Assembly (NCBI GenBank): GCA_029262735.1
Contig: JAJCYY010000013.1
Location: forward strand, 90,419-154,418
DNA from: Chloroflexota bacterium
GTDB taxonomy: Bacteria > Chloroflexota > Dehalococcoidia > Lucifugimonadales > Lucifugimonadaceae
DNA: 64,000 bases
Direction: 5' to 3'
The translations under genes and the position numbers were made by a program. The number at the start of each line of letters is the position of its first letter. The first letter of the stretch is position 1. The notes below the pieces were generated by a model. That model had not been told where the DNA came from, made no database searches, and worked only from the letters and a program-made list of their open reading frames with translations. This document shows positions 14,741 through 22,784 of the stretch, one piece after another.

Positions 14741-16888
14741 ATGAGCTCAATGATCGTGGCGTTCATCGCGGGTGGGCTTGCGCTTATTGCCGCAGGCGGG
14801 TTCGCCAGATGGGTGGTTAGCAAGCCGTCCGGCACCGACGCGGTGCGTGAGATTGGCGATCTGATTCAAGAAGGCGCCATCGCTTTCTTGCGGCGAGAGT
14901 ATCTCTACCTCTCGGCGTTCGTCGGCGCCGTGTTCATCCTGCTGGTGCTCTTCATTGACTTGAACGTCTTGAACAACACTCGGATTGACACACTCCAATC
15001 TTTGCGGGGCGAAGGCGGGATTGACGTCGAAGGTCCGTGGACGGCGATATCGTATCTTGCCGGTGCGATCGGATCGGGATTAGCCGGTTGGATTGGCATG
15101 AGCATCGCAGTCCGGGCGAACACGCGTACGGCGACCGCAGCGCAATCCGGTCTCAATCCGGCTCTTAGAGTGGCATTCGGCAGCGGAACAGTCATGGGCA
15201 TGACGGTGGTTGGCCTGGGCCTCCTCGGCGTCACGCTGCTGTGGCTCGTATTCCGCGACCCGAACATCATCGCAGGCTTCGGTTTCGGTGCTTCGTCTAT
15301 CGCCCTTTTCGCACGAGTTGGCGGTGGGATATACACGAAGGCAGCCGACGTCGGCGCGGACCTCGTGGGCAAGGTGGAGGCCGGACTTCCCGAGGACGAC
15401 CCTCGCAACCCGGCAGTTATCGCTGACAACGTCGGCGACAACGTTGGCGACGTTGCAGGCATGGGCGCGGACCTGTTCGAGTCTTATGTTGGATCGATCA
15501 TCGCCACAATCGCTCTCGCATTCTCAATTGGCGCGGCGGCGTTCGTAAGCGGTCAACGAAGCGGGAACCTGAGCCACGACTCCGATCTCGTGGTGCTGCC
15601 CATCCTGGTGGCGGGAATCGGAATTGGTGCGGCGTTGATCGGAGCCATGCTAGTCCGTACACCACCGCAGGCCACTATGGGGCGGCTGCTCTGGGCGCTA
15701 CGCATAGGCATATTCAGTGCTGGCGGGCTTGTCTTGATCGGCACTGCTACGGCTGTGTCTCTGATGGATTTTTCGGACAACCTGCCCGCTGGTGTGCTCG
15801 AGCGTGACTACGATCTGTTCTGGGTCGTCGTCGTTGGACTCGTCGTCGGACAGGTCATCGGAACATCTACTGAATGGTTCACTTCATACGAAGGATTCAG
15901 ACTCGGACGAATTCACATCAATCCTGTCGGATGGATCGCCAAACAGTCTGAGACCGGCCACCCATCAACCATCATCGCTGGGTTGGCCGTTGGCTTCTAC
16001 AGCACCCTGATTCCCACCGTCTCCGTGGTGATCGGCGTGTGGGCCGCCAACGAACTGGCTGGACTATACGGAGTCGGACTTGCGGCCGTCGGCATGCTGG
16101 CTACCCTCGGCGTCACACTTGCGACCGATGCGTACGGTCCAGTAGCTGACAACGCGGGAGGCATCGCTGAACAGGCGCATCTCGATCCAGAGGTCCGTGA
16201 GCGAACAGACGCACTGGACGCACTTGGCAACACCACAGCCGCAACAGGCAAAGGCTTTGCAATAGGGTCCGCAGTGCTTACGTCGCTTGCCCTCATGGCC
16301 GCCTACGGTCAGATGGCTGGAATAACCACGCTGAACCTGCTGACTGCAGAGGTGTTAATCGGCGCGCTCATCGGCGCTTTGCTGCCGTTCCTTTTCTCTG
16401 GACTCACGATGCAGGCCGTCGGCACAGCTGCCGGATACATGATCGAAGAGGTCCGGCGGCAGTTCCGTGAGATTCCGGGATTGAGGGAGGGTGCCGAAGG
16501 CGTGAAGCCCGACGCTGCACGTGCGGTCGCAATCTCGACCAACGGCGCTCTGAAGGCAATGGTGCTTCCCGGCCTTATCGCGATAGCTGCACCGATCATA
16601 GTCGGCGCCATTCTCGGCGCAGCGGCGCTCGGCGGATTGCTTGCGGGCTCTATCGTCACCGGCTTCCTGCTGGCCATATTCATGGCAAATGCGGGTGGAG
16701 CGTGGGACAACGCAAAGAAGTACATCGAACTCGGCCACCACGGTGGCAAGGGCTCTGATGCGCATGCCGCTGCAGTCACCGGTGACACGGTGGGCGACCC
16801 GTTCAAGGACACTTCGGGACCGGCAATCAACATCCTGTTGAAGCTGATGGCGATCGTGTCGCTGATTTTTGGCCCCCTTTTCGTGTGA
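14741..16888 (+). CDS. hppA: Membrane-bound proton-translocating pyrophosphatase
   Basis: This integral membrane enzyme couples pyrophosphate hydrolysis to ion pumping. The 715-residue protein has about 16 membrane segments. It carries the substrate and Mg motifs GGGIYTKAADVGADLVGKVE, DNVGDNVGDVAGMGADLFESY and, near the C-terminus, GDTVGDPFKDTSGPAINIL. In the K+-sensing stretch it reads GNTTAATGKGF, with Ala where K+-independent enzymes have Lys, so it is probably the K+-dependent type. Sequence alone here does not settle H+ versus Na+ transport. A structured leader precedes it and a strong terminator follows, so it is a single-gene unit. Confidence 0.96.
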   Translation: MSSMIVAFIAGGLALIAAGGFARWVVSKPSGTDAVREIGDLIQEGAIAFLRREYLYLSAFVGAVFILLVLFIDLNVLNNTRIDTLQSLRGEGGIDVEGPWTAISYLAGAIGSGLAGWIGMSIAVRANTRTATAAQSGLNPALRVAFGSGTVMGMTVVGLGLLGVTLLWLVFRDPNIIAGFGFGASSIALFARVGGGIYTKAADVGADLVGKVEAGLPEDDPRNPAVIADNVGDNVGDVAGMGADLFESYVGSIIATIALAFSIGAAAFVSGQRSGNLSHDSDLVVLPILVAGIGIGAALIGAMLVRTPPQATMGRLLWALRIGIFSAGGLVLIGTATAVSLMDFSDNLPAGVLERDYDLFWVVVVGLVVGQVIGTSTEWFTSYEGFRLGRIHINPVGWIAKQSETGHPSTIIAGLAVGFYSTLIPTVSVVIGVWAANELAGLYGVGLAAVGMLATLGVTLATDAYGPVADNAGGIAEQAHLDPEVRERTDALDALGNTTAATGKGFAIGSAVLTSLALMAAYGQMAGITTLNLLTAEVLIGALIGALLPFLFSGLTMQAVGTAAGYMIEEVRRQFREIPGLREGAEGVKPDAARAVAISTNGALKAMVLPGLIAIAAPIIVGAILGAAALGGLLAGSIVTGFLLAIFMANAGGAWDNAKKYIELGHHGGKGSDAHAAAVTGDTVGDPFKDTSGPAINILLKLMAIVSLIFGPLFV

Positions 16889-16912
16889 CCGCAGTCTCGA
16901 CAGACAGATATC

Positions 16913-16945
16913 AGACAGCCCCGAAGAACTCATCGGGGCTGTCTT
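16913..16945 (+). terminator. Rho-independent terminator of hppA
   Basis: A perfect 12-bp stem AGACAGCCCCGA / TCGGGGCTGTCT with an 8-nt loop lies 25 bp after the hppA stop. The following T-run is short (TTCGTCT), but the stem is very stable. Confidence 0.75.
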
Positions 16946-17032
16946 CGTCTGGCCGAAATTACAGGAAACGACTCACATTTTTATCAGGTCATCCCGCGCG
17001 ATCAGATCACCGTCGACTACTAAGCTGGTGAT

Positions 17033-17620
17033 ATGAAACCTGGTCTTCTCCTTCTAATCGCCCTTCTCTCGATTGCAGCCGCTGCATGTGGCTCGTCTGA
17101 CACAGGCTCCAGTTCAACCAGCCAGTTGCCGCCGACAGATGGAAAATTCACGCGCGTGCTGGAGCAACCTCGCGGCGATGTTGCAACACCTGACTTCACA
17201 CTGCGATCAGCCAATGGCGAGACGGTACGGCTGTCTAATTACCTCGGCAAGCAGCCAGTCGCAGTTATCTTCTATCGGGGATTTTTCTGAGGGATCTGCC
17301 ATGCGCAGCTCGTGGAGCTGCAGGAGATCTACCCTGAGATCGATTCAATCGGCGCCGAAGTTATTGCAGTAAGCGTAGATTCCGGGCTGGACGCGGCAAG
17401 AATCGTTGAACGCTACAGCCTGGATTTCCCCGTTTTGTACGACTCCTCTGGAGACGTATCGCGGGCATGGAGAATATTCGATCTGCTAAATGACGGCGTA
17501 GCGGCACCTGCGACTTACATATTCGACTCTTCAGGTGAACTGTTCGGATACAGAATCGGTGAGAACATCGCAGATCGTCCGACTGCCGTAGAGGTGCTTG
17601 TCACTCTGTCCGCGGCCTAG
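17033..17620 (+). CDS. Selenocysteine-containing peroxiredoxin-like lipoprotein (in-frame TGA = Sec)
   Basis: Read through the TGA at 17288-17290, the frame gives one 195-residue thioredoxin-fold protein of the AhpC/TSA type. Residues 1-19 are a lipoprotein signal peptide with lipobox AAAC, so Cys19 would be lipidated and the protein anchored outside the membrane. A Ser/Thr-rich linker follows, then DFTLRSANGETVRLSNYLG, then VAVIFYRGFF-U-GIC-HAQLVELQ. Relatives have FYRGxWC..C here, so U86 replaces the catalytic Cys and forms a UxxC pair with Cys89. The second half (VIAVSVDSGLDAARIVERY, FPVLYDSSGDVSRAW, PATYIFDSSGEL) continues in the same frame without another stop. Both halves are needed for the fold. 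selA at 40.4 kb supports Sec decoding. The alternative is a nonsense mutation. Confidence 0.85.
17293..17329 (+). promoter_or_regulatory. Candidate bacterial SECIS element
   Basis: Directly after the TGA the mRNA can fold into a lower stem GAUCU (17293-17297) with AGAUC (17325-17329), an internal loop, and a perfect 7-bp upper stem GCAGCUC (17305-17311) with GAGCUGC (17315-17321). The apical loop is GUG. The loop starts 22 nt after the UGA and its first base is G, both expected for SelB-binding SECIS hairpins. Confidence 0.65.
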
Positions 17621-17720
17621 CCGAGTCCAGGCTATAGCGTGAGTTTTCGCCGCCTCCCAACCGGTATCATCGACAATCCATGGCCCTGCCTAACTCTGCC
17701 GTAAGCATGGAGCGATTCGA

Positions 17721-19076
17721 CTGCCGGATTCCAGCCACAGTAGCGCGCTGCTCACAGACCTCTATGAGTTGACCATGGCGCAAGCCTACTGGCGCAACGG
17801 CATGAACAGCAGCGCAACGTTCAGCCTTTCTTTCCGCGGTTACCCGAAAAACCGGGCCTACTACGCAGTCGCAGGCATCGAATCGGCGCTCTCCCACCTC
17901 GAGTTCATGCAGTTCACCGAGCAGGACATCGCCTTCCTCAGGTCAACGTCGGAGCTTGATCCCCAGTTCATTGACGCTCTTAGTGTGCTTCGCTTTACAG
18001 GAACCGCTCGCGCGATGAACGAAGGGATGCTGGCCTTTGCTGATGAGCCTGTAGTAGAGGTGACAGCGCCGTTGATTGAGGCGCAGATAGTTGAGACAGC
18101 ACTCCTCAACTCGATCACATTCCAAACCAGCGCGCTTACGAAGGCTGTCCGTATCAAACATGCCGCCGGGGACCGGCCCGTTTCTGAGTTTGGAGCGCGC
18201 AGGGCGCAGGGAAGGGACGCAGCAGACTACGCCGCAAGATGCTCGGCGATTGCAGGCTTCGCAGGCACGAGCAACCTGGGTGCGGCTGCGCGCTTCGGGA
18301 TCTCGACCACCGGAACGATGGCCCACTCGTTCGTGCAGTCATTTGAAGACGAATTGTCCGCGTTCCGTGCCTACGTCACCGAGTTTCCCGAAGCGTCTAC
18401 TCTGCTCGTAGATACCTACGACACGCTTCAGGGCGTGCACAAAGCGATCACGGTTGCGAAGGAGATGGAGAGGCGCAGCGAACTCCTTCGGGCTGTCCGG
18501 CTCGATTCCGGCGACCTGCTTTCGCTCTCAGTACAGGTGAGGCGCATGCTCGATGACGCAGCCCTGGGCTACGTTCAGATCGTTGCAACCGGCGGGCTAG
18601 ATGAGTATTCGATATCCCAACTGGTATCTGACGGAGCTCCGATAGATGGTTTCGGCGTCGGAACACGCTTTGTCGTCTCGGCAGACGCCCCGTTTGCGGA
18701 CTCGGTCTACAAGCTGGTTTCATACGCCGGTAGGCATGCTGGCAAGCTCAGTCCCGGGAAGACAACCCTGCCCGGTCCGAAGCAGGTCTACCGTACGGCG
18801 CGAGGAGGCAAGTTCGCAGGCGACGTCATAGCCACGGCAGGTGAAATCCCGCCGACTGGGAGCGAACCGCTGCTAAAAGTCGTGATGGAAAATGGCGTTC
18901 GTGAAGCACCGCAGGACACGATTGAGTCAGCTCGTACCCGCCTTGCGTCACAACTGGAATGGCTTCCACCGGAGACTACGTCACTGACCAATCCCACCGC
19001 GTATCCCGTGACCCTGAGCGCCGAGCTAAGATCACTGCAGGCTCAACATGCTGCCCGTCGCTCAGGCGACAACTAG
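17721..19076 (+). CDS. pncB: Nicotinate phosphoribosyltransferase (non-standard start)
   Basis: PncB makes nicotinate mononucleotide from nicotinate, PRPP and ATP. Family motifs include TMAQAYW at the N-terminus, EFGARRAQGRDAA with the reactive region near residue 155, LLVDTYDTLQG, AVRLDSGDL and IDGFGVGTRFV. The conserved ALLTDLYELTM stretch is encoded just upstream of the first usual start (TTG 17769), back to a stop at 17691, with no ATG, GTG or TTG in frame. I place the start at CTG 17721, with GGAG 8 nt upstream. A leaderless ATG at 17680 in another frame (-10 TATCAT at 17665-17670) followed by a one-base indel is the main alternative. Confidence 0.85.
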   Translation: MPDSSHSSALLTDLYELTMAQAYWRNGMNSSATFSLSFRGYPKNRAYYAVAGIESALSHLEFMQFTEQDIAFLRSTSELDPQFIDALSVLRFTGTARAMNEGMLAFADEPVVEVTAPLIEAQIVETALLNSITFQTSALTKAVRIKHAAGDRPVSEFGARRAQGRDAADYAARCSAIAGFAGTSNLGAAARFGISTTGTMAHSFVQSFEDELSAFRAYVTEFPEASTLLVDTYDTLQGVHKAITVAKEMERRSELLRAVRLDSGDLLSLSVQVRRMLDDAALGYVQIVATGGLDEYSISQLVSDGAPIDGFGVGTRFVVSADAPFADSVYKLVSYAGRHAGKLSPGKTTLPGPKQVYRTARGGKFAGDVIATAGEIPPTGSEPLLKVVMENGVREAPQDTIESARTRLASQLEWLPPETTSLTNPTAYPVTLSAELRSLQAQHAARRSGDN

Positions 19077-19654
19077 GCCGCTTTGATCTCTTCGACGGTG
19101 GTCATCTGAGCCCCGGCCTCCTTCATCTTCTCCACTGCCTTCTCGCCATCGCCGGGTTCCACATTCACAGCCGCAATCGCGTCCTCGATCAAGTGCACTT
19201 CGAATCCGAGCTTGCGGGCGTCGAGGACGGTATTGAGCACACAGTAGTCAGTGGCAAGGCCGCCAATGAACAGACGGCCGATATCGGTCCTGCGTAACTG
19301 TTCTTCCAGGTTGGAGTCCAGGAAGCCGGAGTAGGCATCAACAGCTTTATCCGCTCCTTTTCGCACTATCGAAGTGCCCACCGGCGGCTGCAGGTCCTTG
19401 TGCAGTTCGGCACCGTGTGATCCCTGGACGCAGTGCGGAGGCCACGGGCCGCCCTGTGCTTCGAATGAGGAATGATCTTCGGGATGCCAGTCTTGCGTCG
19501 CGAATATGCGCGCGCCTTTGATCCTGAAGCGAGTGGCAACTCCCGATAGCGTGGATGCCACCTGGTCACCACCTTCTACGGCAAGCGAACCGCCCGGACA
19601 GAAGTCGTTCTGCACGTCCACGATAATCAGGGCATCAGTATCCAGTAGGTTCAA
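19073..19654 (-). CDS. pncA: Nicotinamidase
   Basis: PncA deamidates nicotinamide to nicotinate, the substrate of the convergent pncB. The catalytic triad is visible: Asp in LIIVDVQNDFCPGGSL, Lys in IVRKGAD and Cys in GGLATDYCVLNT. Metal ligands fit TQDWHPEDHSSF. The start is placed at TTG 19654 (NLLDTDALIIVDVQ) because GGGGAGG lies 5 nt before it. A run of three ATG codons 33-42 bp upstream is also in frame, with a possible -10 TATGAT overlapping them. Its end overlaps that of pncB by 4 bp. Confidence 0.93.
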   Translation of the reverse strand: MNLLDTDALIIVDVQNDFCPGGSLAVEGGDQVASTLSGVATRFRIKGARIFATQDWHPEDHSSFEAQGGPWPPHCVQGSHGAELHKDLQPPVGTSIVRKGADKAVDAYSGFLDSNLEEQLRRTDIGRLFIGGLATDYCVLNTVLDARKLGFEVHLIEDAIAAVNVEPGDGEKAVEKMKEAGAQMTTVEEIKAA

Positions 19655-19762
19655 TACGACCTCCCCACAATGCGTCGCCGAGTAGCTCATCATCATAGCG
19701 ACGCTGGCAAATTCGGCTAGTACCTGGCAAAGATTGCTCCCGACAATTCGGCTGAAATCGTC

Positions 19763-20395
19763 TCACTCAAGTGAAGCGAGGTATGGATTCGTCGCTCGTT
19801 CTTCGCCGATGGTTGATGAAGGGCCATGGCCGGGAAAGACCGGCGTCTCGTCGGGAAGTATGAGCAGCTTGTCACGAATGCTCTCTATCTCTTGACGGCC
19901 GTCTCCACCGGGAAAATCGTAGCGGCCGATCGAACCCTTGAAGAGAGTATCTCCGGTGAACACCATGCTTTCAAACAGGAAGCATGTGCTTCCCGGCGTG
20001 TGGCCGGGAGTCTGTATGAAGGTGATCTCAGTCGAACCCAGTTGAATTGCAGGTGAGTTTCCGAACGAGAGATCAGGCTCCGGAGGATCCGTGTATCCGC
20101 CAAGTGCGTCCAGTAACCAGCCCGGAGGATTTTTCGAATAGTCGGTGTCTGCTGCGGCAAGATAGTAGCTGCCGCCCATCTCCTGCTGCAGAACCGCCAC
20201 GCCGCCGGTATGGTCAGCATGACCATGTGTACAGAGCACATAGCGCAGGTCCAATCCTGCCGACCTGACCGCATCAACGATGCGAGCAGGCTCCGCTCCG
20301 GGGTCGATGACGGCACAGTCGTTCGAGTCAACGGATTTGAGGATGTAGCAGTTGGTTTGCAGTCCGCCAACGGCGATCGTGGTCAGCAAAGGCAT
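19763..20395 (-). CDS. MBL-fold metallohydrolase (glyoxalase II-like)
   Basis: The 210-residue protein has the dinuclear zinc motif H-x-H-x-D-H (THGHADHTGG) near residue 60, then HTPGSTCFLF, then FTGDTLFKGSIGRYDFPGGD with the bridging Asp, and a final PGHGPSS. The IGRYDFPGG stretch is common in the small GloB-like hydrolases that act on thioesters such as S-lactoylglutathione analogues. It follows the prepilin peptidase on the same strand, 78 bp on. The physiological substrate is unknown. Confidence 0.88.
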   Translation of the reverse strand: MPLLTTIAVGGLQTNCYILKSVDSNDCAVIDPGAEPARIVDAVRSAGLDLRYVLCTHGHADHTGGVAVLQQEMGGSYYLAAADTDYSKNPPGWLLDALGGYTDPPEPDLSFGNSPAIQLGSTEITFIQTPGHTPGSTCFLFESMVFTGDTLFKGSIGRYDFPGGDGRQEIESIRDKLLILPDETPVFPGHGPSSTIGEERATNPYLASLE

Positions 20396-20473
20396 TGAGT
20401 TGGCCGCCCGGGGAAATTAGTGCTAATTCGGCTGCTAACCATATCCGAATCAGACGAGCCCCGAACTGGACGA

Positions 20474-21226
20474 TCAGGTTCCGACGACGAAGTCGACTAT
20501 TGGCCTGCCGAAGTAGAGTGCTACCAGGCCGCCCGTCGCCAGGTACGGTCCGTATGCAATGACCCGTTCCTGCCTGCCAAACAGCCGCCCAGACAGCACG
20601 ATCAACGCAGCAACGCCACCAATCACTACCCCGATGTACAGGCCGATAAACAGCATCTGCAACCCGAGAATTGCGCCCATTGCTGCAGCCAGGTATGCGT
20701 CGCCACCACCCATGAGCGGCCGGTTCATGCGCAGACCGAGCCAGTAGATTGGGTAGAACGCAGCGAATCCGGCTGCGGCACCGGCAAGCGACTGCCACCA
20801 GACGAGCTCGGGCCAGAACGGAGCGAAGGCTAAAGCGGCGATGCCGGTCGGCCAAACCAGCTTGAACGGCAGATATTTCGTCTCAAGGTCTATGAACGCC
20901 AGCGAGATGAGCGCTGCTGCGAAGAGTGCGACGGCGATCATCACCGCCGTGTTGTCTTCGAACCTGACAGCCGCCAGCCAGAATGCTCCGGCGGTTGCGA
21001 TCTCAAGCGCCAGGTAGCGCCAGGGCCTGTTCGCTATCTGCATCCTTGGTGCCTGCCGCGCACCTACGAACGAAAGTACTGGCAGGTATTCCCACCACCT
21101 GAGAGAACGGGCGCGGTCGGCGATGAACGGGCCGTCGTACTCTGGATTGAGCGGCGGCACACGGTCGGAGACGGCATTCATCAGTCCGCCGACGAAGAGA
21201 CCGGCTATTGAAAATGCGAATTCCAT
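20474..21226 (-). CDS. Prepilin peptidase (A24 family), lacking the Cys-rich loop
   Basis: This membrane aspartyl protease would cleave, and may methylate, type IV prepilin-like proteins. The 250-residue protein has about eight membrane segments and the start GLFVGGLMNAVSDRVP. The two catalytic Asp lie in LAFIDLETKYLP and in the GxGD-type motif MGGGDAYLAAAMG. In most full-length members the first loop has two C-x-x-C pairs; here it reads FVGARQAPRMQIANR with no Cys. No pilin genes are nearby, so targets lie elsewhere. It probably shares a transcript with the ceramidase-like gene (114-bp gap). Confidence 0.85.
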   Translation of the reverse strand: MEFAFSIAGLFVGGLMNAVSDRVPPLNPEYDGPFIADRARSLRWWEYLPVLSFVGARQAPRMQIANRPWRYLALEIATAGAFWLAAVRFEDNTAVMIAVALFAAALISLAFIDLETKYLPFKLVWPTGIAALAFAPFWPELVWWQSLAGAAAGFAAFYPIYWLGLRMNRPLMGGGDAYLAAAMGAILGLQMLFIGLYIGVVIGGVAALIVLSGRLFGRQERVIAYGPYLATGGLVALYFGRPIVDFVVGT

Positions 21227-21340
21227 GCGCTCAGGAGAAGTTCAATCTGCGAATCAGCGTTGCTGTGTGCCAGCGGACTCGGCTAGCAGCACGCGTCAAG
21301 CCAGCACATCCTCAAGTAAAGCGCTGAGTGCCAACCGACG

Positions 21341-22756
21341 CTATAGAGAGTTCTGCCAGATGGCGTCTATGGCCTGCACGCACGCATCAATAGCCTGCTC
21401 GGCGGCGCCGGGCGCAAACGGGCTCGTCGTCACTTCGTAGCCGCCTTCCGGGTACGCGTAACGCATGGGCATGTAGCCGTAGTAGCCGTTCGAGTAGCCG
21501 CCGAAAACGGTCCAGTCAGCGCTGGAACGCCTCTTGACCTCGACGCCGATTTCAGCGAACGGTTCGACCGGCAAGGCGACGAACGCGGTATTGCCGATTC
21601 TCATCACCTGCACAGGCAGTTGCACTGATCCGCCGGTCCCGAAGACCTCGGCAAGGTTCTGGGCGATGTAAGCACGTTTTGAAGGAAACGCAGCCTTTTT
21701 TATCTCTTCGATGTCAGATGTCCTGCTTCGCACCTGTTCGAGGTGCTGTTGGGCCGCGTGAAATTCCGCACGGACCTGCTCCGGTGGCGGCAGCTCTTTT
21801 ACGGGCATCGTGATCGTTTCGTAGCTGATGCCCAGACGGTCGTCCGGTTCACCAGACTGGTCGTCGACGTAGAGGCCGAGATCGGCACCCGACGGCTCGA
21901 TCTTCACTAACCGCTCTTTGCGCGGAACCGTATCCATGCCGAGCCTCACCCTCGAAGCCTCCAGGCCAAGCCGATGGCCGGCACGCCGGTAAACGGCTAG
22001 ATCACCGGTGAAACCGTCGATCGGACCGATATTACCGGCCGCTCCCTGGAGGAACAGGCAGATCCCACCGACGTTCTCCTCAACGACCTTCCGAGTCATG
22101 CCGGGGTAGTCCGGCGTTATCAGCCGGTTGTCCTGTGCCATGATCGTCGGATGACAGGCGTAGTTCACGATGGTCGCCAGCGGCTCTCCATCTTCGTCGT
22201 CGAACGCCGTCACCAATACCTCGCTATCGACAAAGCCGTCCCAGTCACGGCCGGTATAACGCGTTCCGTCCTCGGTCTGAGGACGGCGATTTACATTGAT
22301 CTCACAATTGCCCGAGGCAGTAGTCACGCGACATTTTTTTGCGTTCTCTTTAGCCGTTTTCAATGCACTCGCGGCTTTAACCGGAATGGAATCGAGCCAC
22401 GGCTCGATAAGGTCCGCTCCTTCTACGATCCAGCTAACACCAGTGACCGGGCCGGAATGCGTATGCGTGTAGGCGACTCTCAGGTTCTCTGGCGGAATGC
22501 CGCTCGCTGAGGAGACAGTTTCACGAAGCTGGAGATCGCGCTTCACGCTGATGGTTCCGGTGTCGATGTCGAGTATCGCAAGCTCCGCGTTTCCGTCCTC
22601 ATCGCTCACGTACAGGACGGTGCAGTAGAGCGGCATGTCCACCCCTTCAGCACCCTGATGCGTCTGCGCACCCCATCCTCCGTGTGCAATCCCGTCCGGC
22701 GGGGTGATATCGGCCCGTGCAGTCCCAGCGATCAGCATTCTCGTCTCCAGGCTCAT
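21341..22756 (-). CDS. Neutral/alkaline ceramidase-like hydrolase
   Basis: The 471-residue protein matches the N-terminal catalytic domain of neutral ceramidases: IAGTARADITPPDG at the start, VAYTHTHSGP near residue 95 (zinc His pair), then NYACHPTIMAQDNRLITPDYPG and GICLFLQGAAGNIGP. It lacks a signal peptide and the C-terminal Ig-like domain of secreted ceramidases. Such short bacterial relatives are often of unknown substrate, so hydrolysis of ceramide itself is only a guess. It starts 28 bp after mutS, probably in one transcript. Confidence 0.8.
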   Translation of the reverse strand: MSLETRMLIAGTARADITPPDGIAHGGWGAQTHQGAEGVDMPLYCTVLYVSDEDGNAELAILDIDTGTISVKRDLQLRETVSSASGIPPENLRVAYTHTHSGPVTGVSWIVEGADLIEPWLDSIPVKAASALKTAKENAKKCRVTTASGNCEINVNRRPQTEDGTRYTGRDWDGFVDSEVLVTAFDDEDGEPLATIVNYACHPTIMAQDNRLITPDYPGMTRKVVEENVGGICLFLQGAAGNIGPIDGFTGDLAVYRRAGHRLGLEASRVRLGMDTVPRKERLVKIEPSGADLGLYVDDQSGEPDDRLGISYETITMPVKELPPPEQVRAEFHAAQQHLEQVRSRTSDIEEIKKAAFPSKRAYIAQNLAEVFGTGGSVQLPVQVMRIGNTAFVALPVEPFAEIGVEVKRRSSADWTVFGGYSNGYYGYMPMRYAYPEGGYEVTTSPFAPGAAEQAIDACVQAIDAIWQNSL

Positions 22757-22784
22757 CGGCGCTCATACGCACCGATCTCGTTTG

